NCBI RefSeq assembly: GCF_030695085.1
Contig: NZ_JAUYTS010000011.1
Span: forward strand, 1-46,460
Direction of reading: 5' to 3'
Origin: Falsiroseomonas sp.
GTDB lineage: Bacteria; Pseudomonadota; Alphaproteobacteria; Acetobacterales; Acetobacteraceae
DNA length: 46,460 nucleotides
This document shows, piece after piece, positions 34,319 through 42,215 of the stretch (positions within the stretch are counted from its first letter, which is position 1; every line of letters starts with the position of its first letter). The position numbers and the translations under genes are program-made. The notes beneath the pieces are model-generated. The model was given only the letters and a program-made list of their open reading frames with translations, was not told the DNA's origin and did no database searches.

Positions 34319-34950
34319 CCGCAGCGGCTGATGGTCATCCGGCAGGTGGTCCCGGGTTCCTGCCGCGCCGCGCAATCCCGCATCGCGCCGCGCCGCGCCG
34401 TGGCCAGATCCGGACCATCGCCGGCGCCGTAGCTCAGGACCTGGTAGGTGGTCGGATCATCGGTGATGACGAGGGCCAGCGCGCGGAGGCTGCGCGCCAC
34501 CGCGATGCAGCGCTGCTGCGTTTCCAGCAGCAGCCGGCAGGCGCGCTGGCCGCTGCGCCGGTAGCAGTCCCATTGCGCCGCGCGATGCGCGGTATTCCGG
34601 TCCACCCGGCGTGACAGGCCGAGGCCGGTGGCGGGCAGCGGCCCGACATAGGCCACCAGGCTGAGCGTGCCGCGCTCCTGCGGGCTGGCCTCGCTGCCGG
34701 GTGCCGCGCCGCGGCCGCTGGCCTCCGGCGTGCCGGGCTGGCGTTGGCGGGCCAGGTAATCCTCGCCCGCGCTGCAGCGGATCAGGCAGACCTGCATGTC
34801 CCGTGGCGTGCCACCGCGGATCTGCGATTCGCATTGGCGCTGGCAGGCCTGGCTGGCCTGCGCCATCGCGGTGCCAGGCAAGGCGAGAAGGGCCAGGGCG
34901 AGCAGCGCGAAGCGCAGGGCGCGGCACGCGCGGAGCCAGGGCGGAATCAC
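34315..34950 (-). CDS. Secreted DUF4189 domain protein
   Basis: About 211 residues. The N-terminus from a GTG at 34950 is a good Sec signal peptide (CRALRFALLALALLALPGTAMAQA). A cysteine-rich segment follows (CQRQCESQIRGG, then VCLIRCSAG), then a Pro/Gly-rich linker and a C-terminal DUF4189 domain (AAQWDCYRRSGQRACRLLLE, then ATARRGAMRDCAA). The cysteines suggest disulfides in the periplasm. Starts at 34950 (GTG) or 35013 (ATG) are both open; the signal peptide favours the GTG. The function of DUF4189 is unknown. Read divergently from the phosphotriesterase-family gene. Confidence 0.75.
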   Translation of the reverse strand: MIPPWLRACRALRFALLALALLALPGTAMAQASQACQRQCESQIRGGTPRDMQVCLIRCSAGEDYLARQRQPGTPEASGRGAAPGSEASPQERGTLSLVAYVGPLPATGLGLSRRVDRNTAHRAAQWDCYRRSGQRACRLLLETQQRCIAVARSLRALALVITDDPTTYQVLSYGAGDGPDLATARRGAMRDCAARQEPGTTCRMTISRCG

Positions 34951-35060
34951 GCCCCTGCCGGTGTCAGATCCGCAACCCAACGCCGAGGCCCGGTGCGCCA
35001 GCTTGCGCGGCATCACGCGGCGCCGCAGGTTGGTGGCCAGCGGTTTCGGGGGCAGGGCGG

Positions 35061-36098
35061 ATGGCGGGCTATGTGCAGACGGTACTGGGCGCGGTGCCGC
35101 CCGAAAGCCTGGGGCCGACACTGATGCACGAACATGTGCTGTGCGACATCACCCCGCCCAGCCTGCGCCAGGCCACCGCCAGCCGGCCCGAACTGGTTCA
35201 GCCCATCACGCTCGCCAGTCGCTACGACATCGACTACGGCCGCCATCCGCACGCCGGCAAGACGGTGATGCTGGACCGCGAACTGGCGGTGACGGAGCTG
35301 GAGATGTTCCGTGCCGAGGGCGGCGCCAGCATGGTGGAAATGACCATTGGCGGCCTGGCGCCGGACCCGGAGGGGCTGGTGGAGGTCTCGCGCCGGACCG
35401 GCGTGCAGCTCGTCATGGGCTGCGGCCAGTATGTCGAGGATTTCCAGGACCCCGCCAACCACGCCCGCAGCGTGGAGGATTTCGCCGCGGAGATGGTGAC
35501 AGCGCTGCGCCATGGCGCCTGGGGCACGGATGTGCGCGCCGGCCTCATCGGCGAGATCGGCTGTTCCGCCCCCTGGACGCCACTGGAGCGCCGCGTGATG
35601 GCGGGTGCGGCGCTGGCGCAGCAGGAAACCGGCGCAGCGCTCACCATCCACCCCGGCGTGCATCCGGACCAGCCGGCGGAGATCATCGGCTTCCTGCGTG
35701 CCCATGGCGGCGACATTCCCCGCACCATCATCGACCATGTCGATCGCACCATCTTCGACGATGACCGGCTGTTCGCGCTGGCTGATACCGGCTGCGTGCT
35801 GGAATTCGACCTGTTCGGCTATGAACATGCCTACTGGTCCTTCGCCCCGATCAACATGCCGAATGACGGCACGCGCATCGATATGATGCGCCGGCTGGTG
35901 GAGCGTGGCCATGGCGCGCAGTTGGTGATCAGCCAGGATATCTGCCGCCTGACCCGGCTGCGCAGTTTCGGCGGGCATGGCTACGGCCACATCTTCCGCA
36001 ACATCGTGCCCTTCATGCGGGAACGCGGTTTCTCGCAGGCGGAGCTGGATGCGATCCTGGTGGAGACGCCGCGCCGCCTGCTGACCTTGCCTGGTTGA
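35061..36098 (+). CDS. Phosphotriesterase-family metal-dependent hydrolase
   Basis: A 345-residue TIM-barrel hydrolase of the phosphotriesterase-homology family. LMHEHVLCD (His23, His25) gives the first metal ligands; RAGLIGEIGCS has Glu at the position that bridges the metals (Lys carbamate in true phosphotriesterase), then IHPGVHP (His), IIDHVDR (His) and ISQDICR (Asp). Members with Glu act on lactones or esters rather than phosphotriesters. The start at 35061 lies after GGGGGCAGGGCGG. Nearby sugar-acid and hydantoinase genes fit a catabolic role, but the substrate is unknown. Confidence 0.88.
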   Translation: MAGYVQTVLGAVPPESLGPTLMHEHVLCDITPPSLRQATASRPELVQPITLASRYDIDYGRHPHAGKTVMLDRELAVTELEMFRAEGGASMVEMTIGGLAPDPEGLVEVSRRTGVQLVMGCGQYVEDFQDPANHARSVEDFAAEMVTALRHGAWGTDVRAGLIGEIGCSAPWTPLERRVMAGAALAQQETGAALTIHPGVHPDQPAEIIGFLRAHGGDIPRTIIDHVDRTIFDDDRLFALADTGCVLEFDLFGYEHAYWSFAPINMPNDGTRIDMMRRLVERGHGAQLVISQDICRLTRLRSFGGHGYGHIFRNIVPFMRERGFSQAELDAILVETPRRLLTLPG

Positions 36099-36128
36099 TT
36101 TGGGCCGGGCTGAATCGGGCCTGGTCGA

Positions 36129-36476
36129 TCAGCGCTGCAGTCGCGCGATCAGGTCGGCATTGTGCTGCGCGACGATGCCGGGGATCAGCAGGGCATCAAC
36201 CAGCCACCAGATGAAGATCACCAGGAAGCCCAGCATGCCGATCAGCACATAGGCCAGCGGGAAGGACACCAGGAAGATCACCAGCATCGCGATGCCGGAG
36301 CCGATGCGGCCGAGATAGAAGCGGTGCGCACCGAAATAGCCGAGGAAGAACCACAGCAGATAGGCCAGCAGCGCCGATTTCTTGGCCGAGTCATATTGCA
36401 TCATCGCGACGGCGTCGCGCGAGGGGCCATTGACGGCGTCGCGTGAGGGGCCGGAAGGCGGCAGGTTGCTGGACAT
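36129..36476 (-). CDS. TM2 domain membrane protein
   Basis: A 115-residue protein with a soluble N-terminus and a TM2 domain: KKSALLAYLLWFFLGYFGAHRFYLGR, then GIAMLVIFLVSFPLAYVLIGMLGFLVIFIWWLVDAL. GxFGxHRFYLG is the family mark. The function is not established. The N-terminus contains an in-frame tandem duplication, GPSRDAVN/GPSRDAVA, encoded by two 21-base copies with period 24. Confidence 0.9.
   Translation of the reverse strand: MSSNLPPSGPSRDAVNGPSRDAVAMMQYDSAKKSALLAYLLWFFLGYFGAHRFYLGRIGSGIAMLVIFLVSFPLAYVLIGMLGFLVIFIWWLVDALLIPGIVAQHNADLIARLQR
36408..36452. repeat. 24-base tandem duplication in TM2 gene
   Basis: Copies at 36408-36428 and 36432-36452 differ at one of 21 bases. The result is a duplicated GPSRDAV octapeptide unit; a recent slippage event is likely. 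Confidence 0.85.
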
Positions 36477-36536
36477 CGCGGGGCACTCCGGGGCGGAAGG
36501 ACCTGCATCGGCCCGCCCGCCTTACCCGTCAAGCGA

Positions 36537-38084
36537 TCAGCCGGTGATGCCGATCTGCCATGGCGCGAATTCATGCTTGCCGAGGCCGAGCTGCTCGCTT
36601 TTCGTCGGCTCGCCGGAGGCTGTGCGCAGCAGCAGATCCAGGATGCGCTCGCCCATTTCGGACAGGCTCGCCGTGCCGTCCAGGATCTCGCCGCAATTGA
36701 TGTCCATATCCTCCTCCAGCCGGCGGAACATCGGCGTGTTGGTGGCGAGCTTCACGGAAGGCACCGGCTTCGCGCCATACATGGACCCGCGACCGGTGGT
36801 GAAGGCGATCATGTTGGCGCCGCCAGCGACCTGGCCGGTGGCGGAGACCGGGTCGAAGCCGGGCGTGTCCATGAAGACGAAGCCCTTGGTGGTGATGGGC
36901 TCGGCGTAGCGGAATACATCCATCAGCGGCCCGGTGCCGCCCTTCATGGAGGAGCCCAGCGATTTTTCCAGGATGTTGGCGAGGCCGCCGGCCTGGTTGC
37001 CCGGGCTGACCACGCCGTTGATCTGCGTATCGCGGCCCGGCGTATAGACATCCTTCCACCAGCGGATACGCTCGATCAGCTTCTCGCCGACTTCCTGGCT
37101 GACGGCGCGGCGCGTCAGCGTGTGTTCCACGCCGTAGATCTCCGGCGTCTCGGACAGGATGGCGGTGCCGCCATGGCGCACCAGCAGATCCATCGCGGCG
37201 CCGAGCGCAGGGTTCGCCGTGATCGACGAAAACCCGTCGGAGCCACCGCATTGCAGGCCGACGGACAGATGCGCGGCGGAGACGGTTTCGCGGGTGGCCT
37301 TGTTGGCCTCCGCCATCATCTCCTTCACCACGGCGACGCCGGCCTCGATGCTTTTGCGCGTGCCGCCGACTTCCTGCATCACCAGCGACCGCAGCATCGG
37401 CCCCGGCGTCAGCCCCTGCTCGGCCAGCAGCCCGGCGATCTGGTTGCGCTCACACCCGAGCCCGATCACCACCACGGCGGCGACGTTGGGGTGGCGCATG
37501 TAGCCGCCGAGGGTGCGGCGCAGAAGCTGCATCGGCTCACCGGACAATTCCATGCCGCAGCCGGTGGAATGGGTGAAGGCGGCGACGCCATCCACATTCG
37601 GCCACTCCGCCATGCGGTCCGCCGTGAACCAATCCGCCACGGCGTGCGACACGGTGGCGGAACAATTCACCGAGGAGACGATGGCGATGAAGTTGCGCGT
37701 GCCGACGCGGCCATCGGCGCGGACATAGCCCTCGAAGGTCTTGCGCTGATCCTCGGGGAACATCTCCACCGGGCGGTAGTCGCGGCCGATCGCGTAGTCG
37801 CGGTCGAATTCGCGGAAATCAATGTTGTGGGCGTGCACCATGGTGCCGGCGGGAATATCCTCCGCCGCGAAGCCGATGGTGACCTGGTACTTCAGCACCG
37901 GGTCACCCTTGCGCAGCTGCGTGGTGGCGATCTTGTAGCCGGCCGGCACCTTGTTGCGGGCCAGCATGTTCTCGCCGGGGATGGAGGTGCCCGGTTCGAT
38001 ATCGATACGCGCCACCACCACATTGTCGTCCGGGTGCAGGCGGATGACGGGGCCGTTCAGGCGCTTGGCTTTGAGGTCGATCAT
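36537..38084 (-). CDS. UxaA/GarD family (altronate/galactarate-type) dehydratase
   Basis: A 515-residue sugar-acid dehydratase combining an N-terminal SAF domain (about 10-95: VIRLHPDDNVVVARIDIEPGT) with the UxaA/GarD catalytic domain. GYVRADGRVGTRNFIAI, SVNCSATVSH, THSTGCGME, IGLGCERNQI and GLQCGGSDGFS supply the conserved cysteines and motifs. It removes water from an aldonate or aldarate to give a 2-keto-3-deoxy acid in the cytoplasm. E. coli UxaA is 495 residues, so this is full length. It is followed upstream by an SDR on the same strand, separated by 72 bases, which suggests a joint sugar-acid route. Confidence 0.92.
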   Translation of the reverse strand: MIDLKAKRLNGPVIRLHPDDNVVVARIDIEPGTSIPGENMLARNKVPAGYKIATTQLRKGDPVLKYQVTIGFAAEDIPAGTMVHAHNIDFREFDRDYAIGRDYRPVEMFPEDQRKTFEGYVRADGRVGTRNFIAIVSSVNCSATVSHAVADWFTADRMAEWPNVDGVAAFTHSTGCGMELSGEPMQLLRRTLGGYMRHPNVAAVVVIGLGCERNQIAGLLAEQGLTPGPMLRSLVMQEVGGTRKSIEAGVAVVKEMMAEANKATRETVSAAHLSVGLQCGGSDGFSSITANPALGAAMDLLVRHGGTAILSETPEIYGVEHTLTRRAVSQEVGEKLIERIRWWKDVYTPGRDTQINGVVSPGNQAGGLANILEKSLGSSMKGGTGPLMDVFRYAEPITTKGFVFMDTPGFDPVSATGQVAGGANMIAFTTGRGSMYGAKPVPSVKLATNTPMFRRLEEDMDINCGEILDGTASLSEMGERILDLLLRTASGEPTKSEQLGLGKHEFAPWQIGITG

Positions 38085-38156
38085 GGGGGCGTCTCCGTTT
38101 TCCCCAATCCACCATGTTCCGCGCCGCCTGTCAGCCTCCGCCGCCCCGTGGCGGGG

Positions 38157-38903
38157 TCAGGCCAGCATCTGCCCGCCATCCACGATGATGGTCTGCCCGG
38201 TCACCCAGCGCGCTGCCGGGCTGGCCAGGAACAGCACCACCTCCGCCACCTCCTCCGGCGAGCCGAGGCGGCCGAAGGGGATCTGGCCGAGGATGCGGTT
38301 GTACAGCGCCGGGTCGCTGCTCCGCCGCTGCTCCCAGGACCCGCCCGGAAACTCGATGGAACCCGGCGCCACCGCATTCACCCGCACCCCATCCGCCCCG
38401 AAGGCCGCCGCCTGGCTGGAGGTGTAGTTCACCAGCAGCGCCTTCACCGCCGCATAGGCCGGCGTGCGCAGCGAAGGCCGAAAGCCGGAGATGGAGGAGA
38501 CGTTGATGATGGACCCGCGCGCCGCCTTCAGATGCGCCGCGGCCGCCCGGCTGGCGCGCACGGTCGCCATCACGTCCACATTCAGCCCGCGCGCCCAATC
38601 CTCCTCGGTGTCCTTGGCGCCGAAGCCGCTGGCATTGTTCACCAGCACATCCACCCCGCCCAGCGCCTGCGCCGCCTGGTCCACCCAGCCCGTCACCTGA
38701 TCCGCCACGCCGAGATCGGCGGAGATCGCATGTGCGGGGACGCCGAGCGCCGCAATCTCCGCCTGCGTCGCCTCCAGCGCCTTGGCGTCGCGCGCGCAGA
38801 TGGAAACGGAAGCCCCAGCCTGGGCGAAGCCCAGCGCGATGGACCGCCCGATGCCGCGCGACCCGCCCGCCACCAGTACGCGCTTGCCCTTGAAATCCGC
38901 CAT
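38157..38903 (-). CDS. Short-chain dehydrogenase/reductase
   Basis: A 248-residue classical SDR. VAGGSRGIGRSIA is the nucleotide-binding motif, VNNAS the NNAG-like motif, and Ser (NVSSISG) with Tyr-x3-Lys (YAAVK) the catalytic set; PGSIEFPG and TGQTIIVDGG close the fold. An NAD(P)-dependent alcohol/ketone interconversion is expected; the substrate is unknown. The start at 38903 begins MADFKGKR; the frame stays open to 39014 into the divergent gene. The 109-base space to the TPP enzyme gene probably holds both promoters. Confidence 0.92.
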   Translation of the reverse strand: MADFKGKRVLVAGGSRGIGRSIALGFAQAGASVSICARDAKALEATQAEIAALGVPAHAISADLGVADQVTGWVDQAAQALGGVDVLVNNASGFGAKDTEEDWARGLNVDVMATVRASRAAAAHLKAARGSIINVSSISGFRPSLRTPAYAAVKALLVNYTSSQAAAFGADGVRVNAVAPGSIEFPGGSWEQRRSSDPALYNRILGQIPFGRLGSPEEVAEVVLFLASPAARWVTGQTIIVDGGQMLA

Positions 38904-39012
38904 GACCCTGTTCCCCCGATGCATCCGGCCCCCAGCAGAGGCCATCCCCGCATGGCTTGGCAAGCCGCCCCGGCCGGTGCAAGTGATGCCGTATGGTGGG
39001 AGTATCCAAGTC

Positions 39013-40626
39013 ATGCCGGAAGCCCAGGCGGCAAATCAGACCGTGGCGGAGGCGCTGCTGGCCGCGCTGGCCCAGCGTGGCACCAGGCGAATCTGGGGCG
39101 TGCCCGGCGGCGGGTCGTCGCTGGATGTGATCGCGGCGGCGCCGCGCTTCGGCATCGACTTCATCCTGGCAAGGCAGGAAGCCAATGCCGCGATGATGGC
39201 GCTGGCGGATGCGGAGCTGACCGGCGCGCCGGGGGTGGTGATGACCACCAAGGGCCCTGGCGTGTCCAACGCCGCCAATGGCCTGGCCTGCGCCATGCTG
39301 GAACGCGCGCCGCTGCTGCTGCTGTCCGATGGGTTTACGCCCGCGCAGCTCGCCTATGTGACGCACCAGGTCTTCGACCAGCAGGCGGCGACGGCGGCCA
39401 TCTCCAAGGGCTATGCGCGGGCGGAAGGGGATGCGGCGGCCGACGAAATTGGCGCGCTGCTGGACCTGGCGCTGGCCGCCCCGCGCGGCGCCGTGCACCT
39501 GGACCTGACCGGCCAGGCCGCGCGCCGCATGGCGCTGCCGGCCGCGCCGCGCGTTGCAGAACCAGCGCCAGCGCCATCCTTCGGCGATGCGGCCGCGCTG
39601 CTGGCGCAGGCGCGGCGGCCGGTGATCCTGGCCGGGGTGGAAGCGGCCGAACCCGAGGCCACCGCGGCGCTGCGCGCATTGGCGGAGGCGCTGGGCTGCC
39701 CCGTGCTGGTCACCTACAAGGCGAAGGGCGTGCTGCCGGATGCGCACCCGCTTTATGCCGGGCTGTTCACCGGCGGATCGCTGGAAGCGCCCTGCGTCGG
39801 CGCGGCGGATCTGATCATCCAGGTCGGCCTGGACCCGGTGGAGTTGATCCTGCAGCCCTGGCGCTACACCGCGCCGATCCTCGACGTGGCATTGCGGCCG
39901 CATCCGGTGCGCTACGCGCAGCCGAAGGCGGCACTGCATGGCGATCTTGCGAGCAGCCTGGCCAAGCTGCGCGCCACGCCCTCTGATTGGTCGCGCGCTG
40001 AGATTGCAAAGCTGCGTGCCGAGGCGCTGGCGGCGCTGGAATGGCGCGGGCAGGGCGGTGTTTCCCCGCCGGATATCGTGCGGCTGGCGCAGCAGGAAGC
40101 GCGGGCGGCCGGGCACAGCCCGCGCGTCGCGGTGGATGCGGGGGCCCATATGTTCTCCGCCACCGCCTTCTGGCAATGCGAGGCGCCGCGCGACCTGCTG
40201 ATCTCGAACGGGCTCGCCTCCATGGGCTTCGCGCTGCCGGCGGCGCTGGCCGCGGCGCTGCATGACCCGGCGCGGGGCGCGGTGGCCTTCACCGGCGATG
40301 GCGGGCTGATGATGTGCATCGGCGAATTGGCAGCCGCCGCACAGACCGGGGCGAGACTGGTGACGGTGGTGTTCAATGACAGCGCCTTGTCGCTGATCGA
40401 CATCAAGCAGCAGCAGCGCCAACTGGCCCCTGCCGGCGTTGCTTTCACGCCGACGAACTTCGCCCAGGTGGCGGAGGGTTTCGGCGTGCGCGGCTTCCAT
40501 GCCGATACGCCCGGGGGCTACCGCGAGGCGCTCCGTGCCGCCTTCGCGGTGGATGGGCCGAGCCTGATCGACGTGCAGGTCAACCCCGCCGGCTACCCCG
40601 CGCAATTGCAGGCGATGCGCGGCTGA
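39013..40626 (+). CDS. Thiamine-diphosphate-dependent enzyme, acetolactate synthase-like
   Basis: A 537-residue ThDP enzyme of the acetolactate synthase/benzoylformate decarboxylase group. RIWGVPGGGSS and the catalytic Glu in ARQEANAAMM (Glu56) sit in the PYR domain; FTGDGGLMMCIGEL through VVFND is the ThDP-binding motif of the PP domain. A central FAD/DHS-like domain is present (RPVILAGVEAAEPEA). No biosynthetic regulatory subunit is adjacent, so a catabolic decarboxylase or lyase is likelier than isoleucine/valine synthesis. It overlaps hyuB by one base (TGATG), heading a three-gene operon. Confidence 0.88.
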   Translation: MPEAQAANQTVAEALLAALAQRGTRRIWGVPGGGSSLDVIAAAPRFGIDFILARQEANAAMMALADAELTGAPGVVMTTKGPGVSNAANGLACAMLERAPLLLLSDGFTPAQLAYVTHQVFDQQAATAAISKGYARAEGDAAADEIGALLDLALAAPRGAVHLDLTGQAARRMALPAAPRVAEPAPAPSFGDAAALLAQARRPVILAGVEAAEPEATAALRALAEALGCPVLVTYKAKGVLPDAHPLYAGLFTGGSLEAPCVGAADLIIQVGLDPVELILQPWRYTAPILDVALRPHPVRYAQPKAALHGDLASSLAKLRATPSDWSRAEIAKLRAEALAALEWRGQGGVSPPDIVRLAQQEARAAGHSPRVAVDAGAHMFSATAFWQCEAPRDLLISNGLASMGFALPAALAAALHDPARGAVAFTGDGGLMMCIGELAAAAQTGARLVTVVFNDSALSLIDIKQQQRQLAPAGVAFTPTNFAQVAEGFGVRGFHADTPGGYREALRAAFAVDGPSLIDVQVNPAGYPAQLQAMRG

Positions 40627-42215
40627 TGAGCCTTTCCGCACTCCGCCTAGGCACCGCCTGGGCGCGCATCGCCGGCCTGATGGACGAGGCCGCCGAGGCC
40701 TTCGTCCGCACCAGTTTTTCGTCTGTCGTGCGTGACAATTGGGACATGGCGGTCGGGCTGATGGACAGTGCCGGCCGGCAGTTCGCGCAATCCTCACGAT
40801 CCGTCCCCAGCTTTGTCGGCACCATGCCGGTGACGCTGGCGGCGATGCTGCGCAAGATTCCGGCGGAGCGGCTGGTGGATGGCGATGTGCTGATCTCGAA
40901 TGACGGCTATCTCGGCACCGGCCATCTGAACGACATCACCATGGTCAAGCCGGTGTTCCACGCCGGCCGCATCACCGCCTGGATCGGCAGCACCTTCCAT
41001 GCCACCGATATCGGCGGCGCGCCCAGCGTGGAGGCGCGCGATTCCTGGGAAGAAGGCCTCACCATCCCCGTCGCCCGCATCCTGCGCGGCGGCGTGGAGA
41101 ATGAGGATGTCATCGCCTTCCTCGAAGCCAATCTGCGCCTGCCGGAGGAAGTGCTGGGCGACCTTCGCGCGCAATTCGCCATGTACGACCAGGCCGCGCC
41201 GCGCCTGCTGCGCATCCTGGCCGAAGAAGGCATCGCGGATGCCGATACACTTTCCGCCGAAATCTTCGCGAGATCCGAACGCGCGATGCGCGAGGCGATC
41301 GCGGCGGTGCCGGATGGCGAGGTGTTCGATGAGGTCACCGCGGATGGCTTCGAGCACCCTGTCACCATCCGGCTTCGGCTGGAGGTGAAGGGCGACCAGC
41401 TCACGCTGGATTTCACCGGCACGGATGCACAGATCGCGCGCCCGGTGAATTCGCCGCTGAATTTCTCCCGCGCCTATTCCAACTACGCGGTGAAATGCGC
41501 CTTCGATCCGACCACACCGAACAATGATGGCTGCTTCCGGCCGATCACGCTGATCGCGCCCGAGGGCAGCATCGTGAACCCGCGCCGCCCGGCTCCGGTC
41601 TGGGGCCGGCATCTGACGGGGCATTACCTGCCCATGCTGGTGCTGTCGGCGCTCGGCCAGCTCATCCCGGATCGCGTCGTCGCCGAATCCGGAAGCCCCT
41701 TGTGGAACGTGTATTTCACCGGGGAACACGCGGATGGTCGCCGCTATGTCCGCATGTTCTTCATGAATGGCGGCCATGGCGCCGCCGCCAGCCATGACGG
41801 CGCCGCCTGCCTGTCCTTCCCCTCCAATGTTGCGACGCAGCCGGTGGAGCAGTTCGAGAATGCGGCGCCGATGCTGATCACGGAGAAATCGCTGATCCCC
41901 GGCAGCGGCGGCGATGGCGCGATGCGCGGCGGGCTGGGCCAGCGCCTGGGTTTTCGGGTGATCGGCGACAAGCCCGTCACCGCCACCTACCGCCACGAAC
42001 GCGTGCAGCACCCACCGCGCGGGCTGCTGGGCGGCGAGGCGGGGCGCGGCGGTCGCGATCTGCTGAACGGCACGCAGGTCGCCGCCAAGGCCCGGCTGGT
42101 CCTGCAACCCGGCGACACGCTGGTCTTCGAAACCCCCGGCGGCGGCGGCTTCGGCTCGCCCGCGGAGCGCAGCGCCACAGCGCGAGACCACGACGCAGAC
42201 GAGGGCTACCTGTGA
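40626..42215 (+). CDS. hyuB: Hydantoinase B/oxoprolinase family subunit
   Basis: A 529-residue B subunit of the hydantoinase/5-oxoprolinase/acetone carboxylase group, which together with HyuA uses ATP to open a cyclic amide. DGDVLISNDGYLGTGHLNDIT, FHATDIGG, NSPLNFSRAYSNYAVKC and PGGGGFGSP at the end are family landmarks. It begins in the stop of the ThDP gene and ends in the start of hyuA, so all three are coupled. The usual gene order is A then B; here it is reversed. The exact substrate (hydantoin, oxoproline or similar) is not set by sequence. Confidence 0.9.
   Translation: MSLSALRLGTAWARIAGLMDEAAEAFVRTSFSSVVRDNWDMAVGLMDSAGRQFAQSSRSVPSFVGTMPVTLAAMLRKIPAERLVDGDVLISNDGYLGTGHLNDITMVKPVFHAGRITAWIGSTFHATDIGGAPSVEARDSWEEGLTIPVARILRGGVENEDVIAFLEANLRLPEEVLGDLRAQFAMYDQAAPRLLRILAEEGIADADTLSAEIFARSERAMREAIAAVPDGEVFDEVTADGFEHPVTIRLRLEVKGDQLTLDFTGTDAQIARPVNSPLNFSRAYSNYAVKCAFDPTTPNNDGCFRPITLIAPEGSIVNPRRPAPVWGRHLTGHYLPMLVLSALGQLIPDRVVAESGSPLWNVYFTGEHADGRRYVRMFFMNGGHGAAASHDGAACLSFPSNVATQPVEQFENAAPMLITEKSLIPGSGGDGAMRGGLGQRLGFRVIGDKPVTATYRHERVQHPPRGLLGGEAGRGGRDLLNGTQVAAKARLVLQPGDTLVFETPGGGGFGSPAERSATARDHDADEGYL

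Noticed and set aside
36573..39986. A 1137-codon open frame on the + strand opposite the dehydratase and SDR
   Set aside because: Antisense shadow that changes from opposite-strand noise to a wrong frame of the ThDP gene; no conserved motif.
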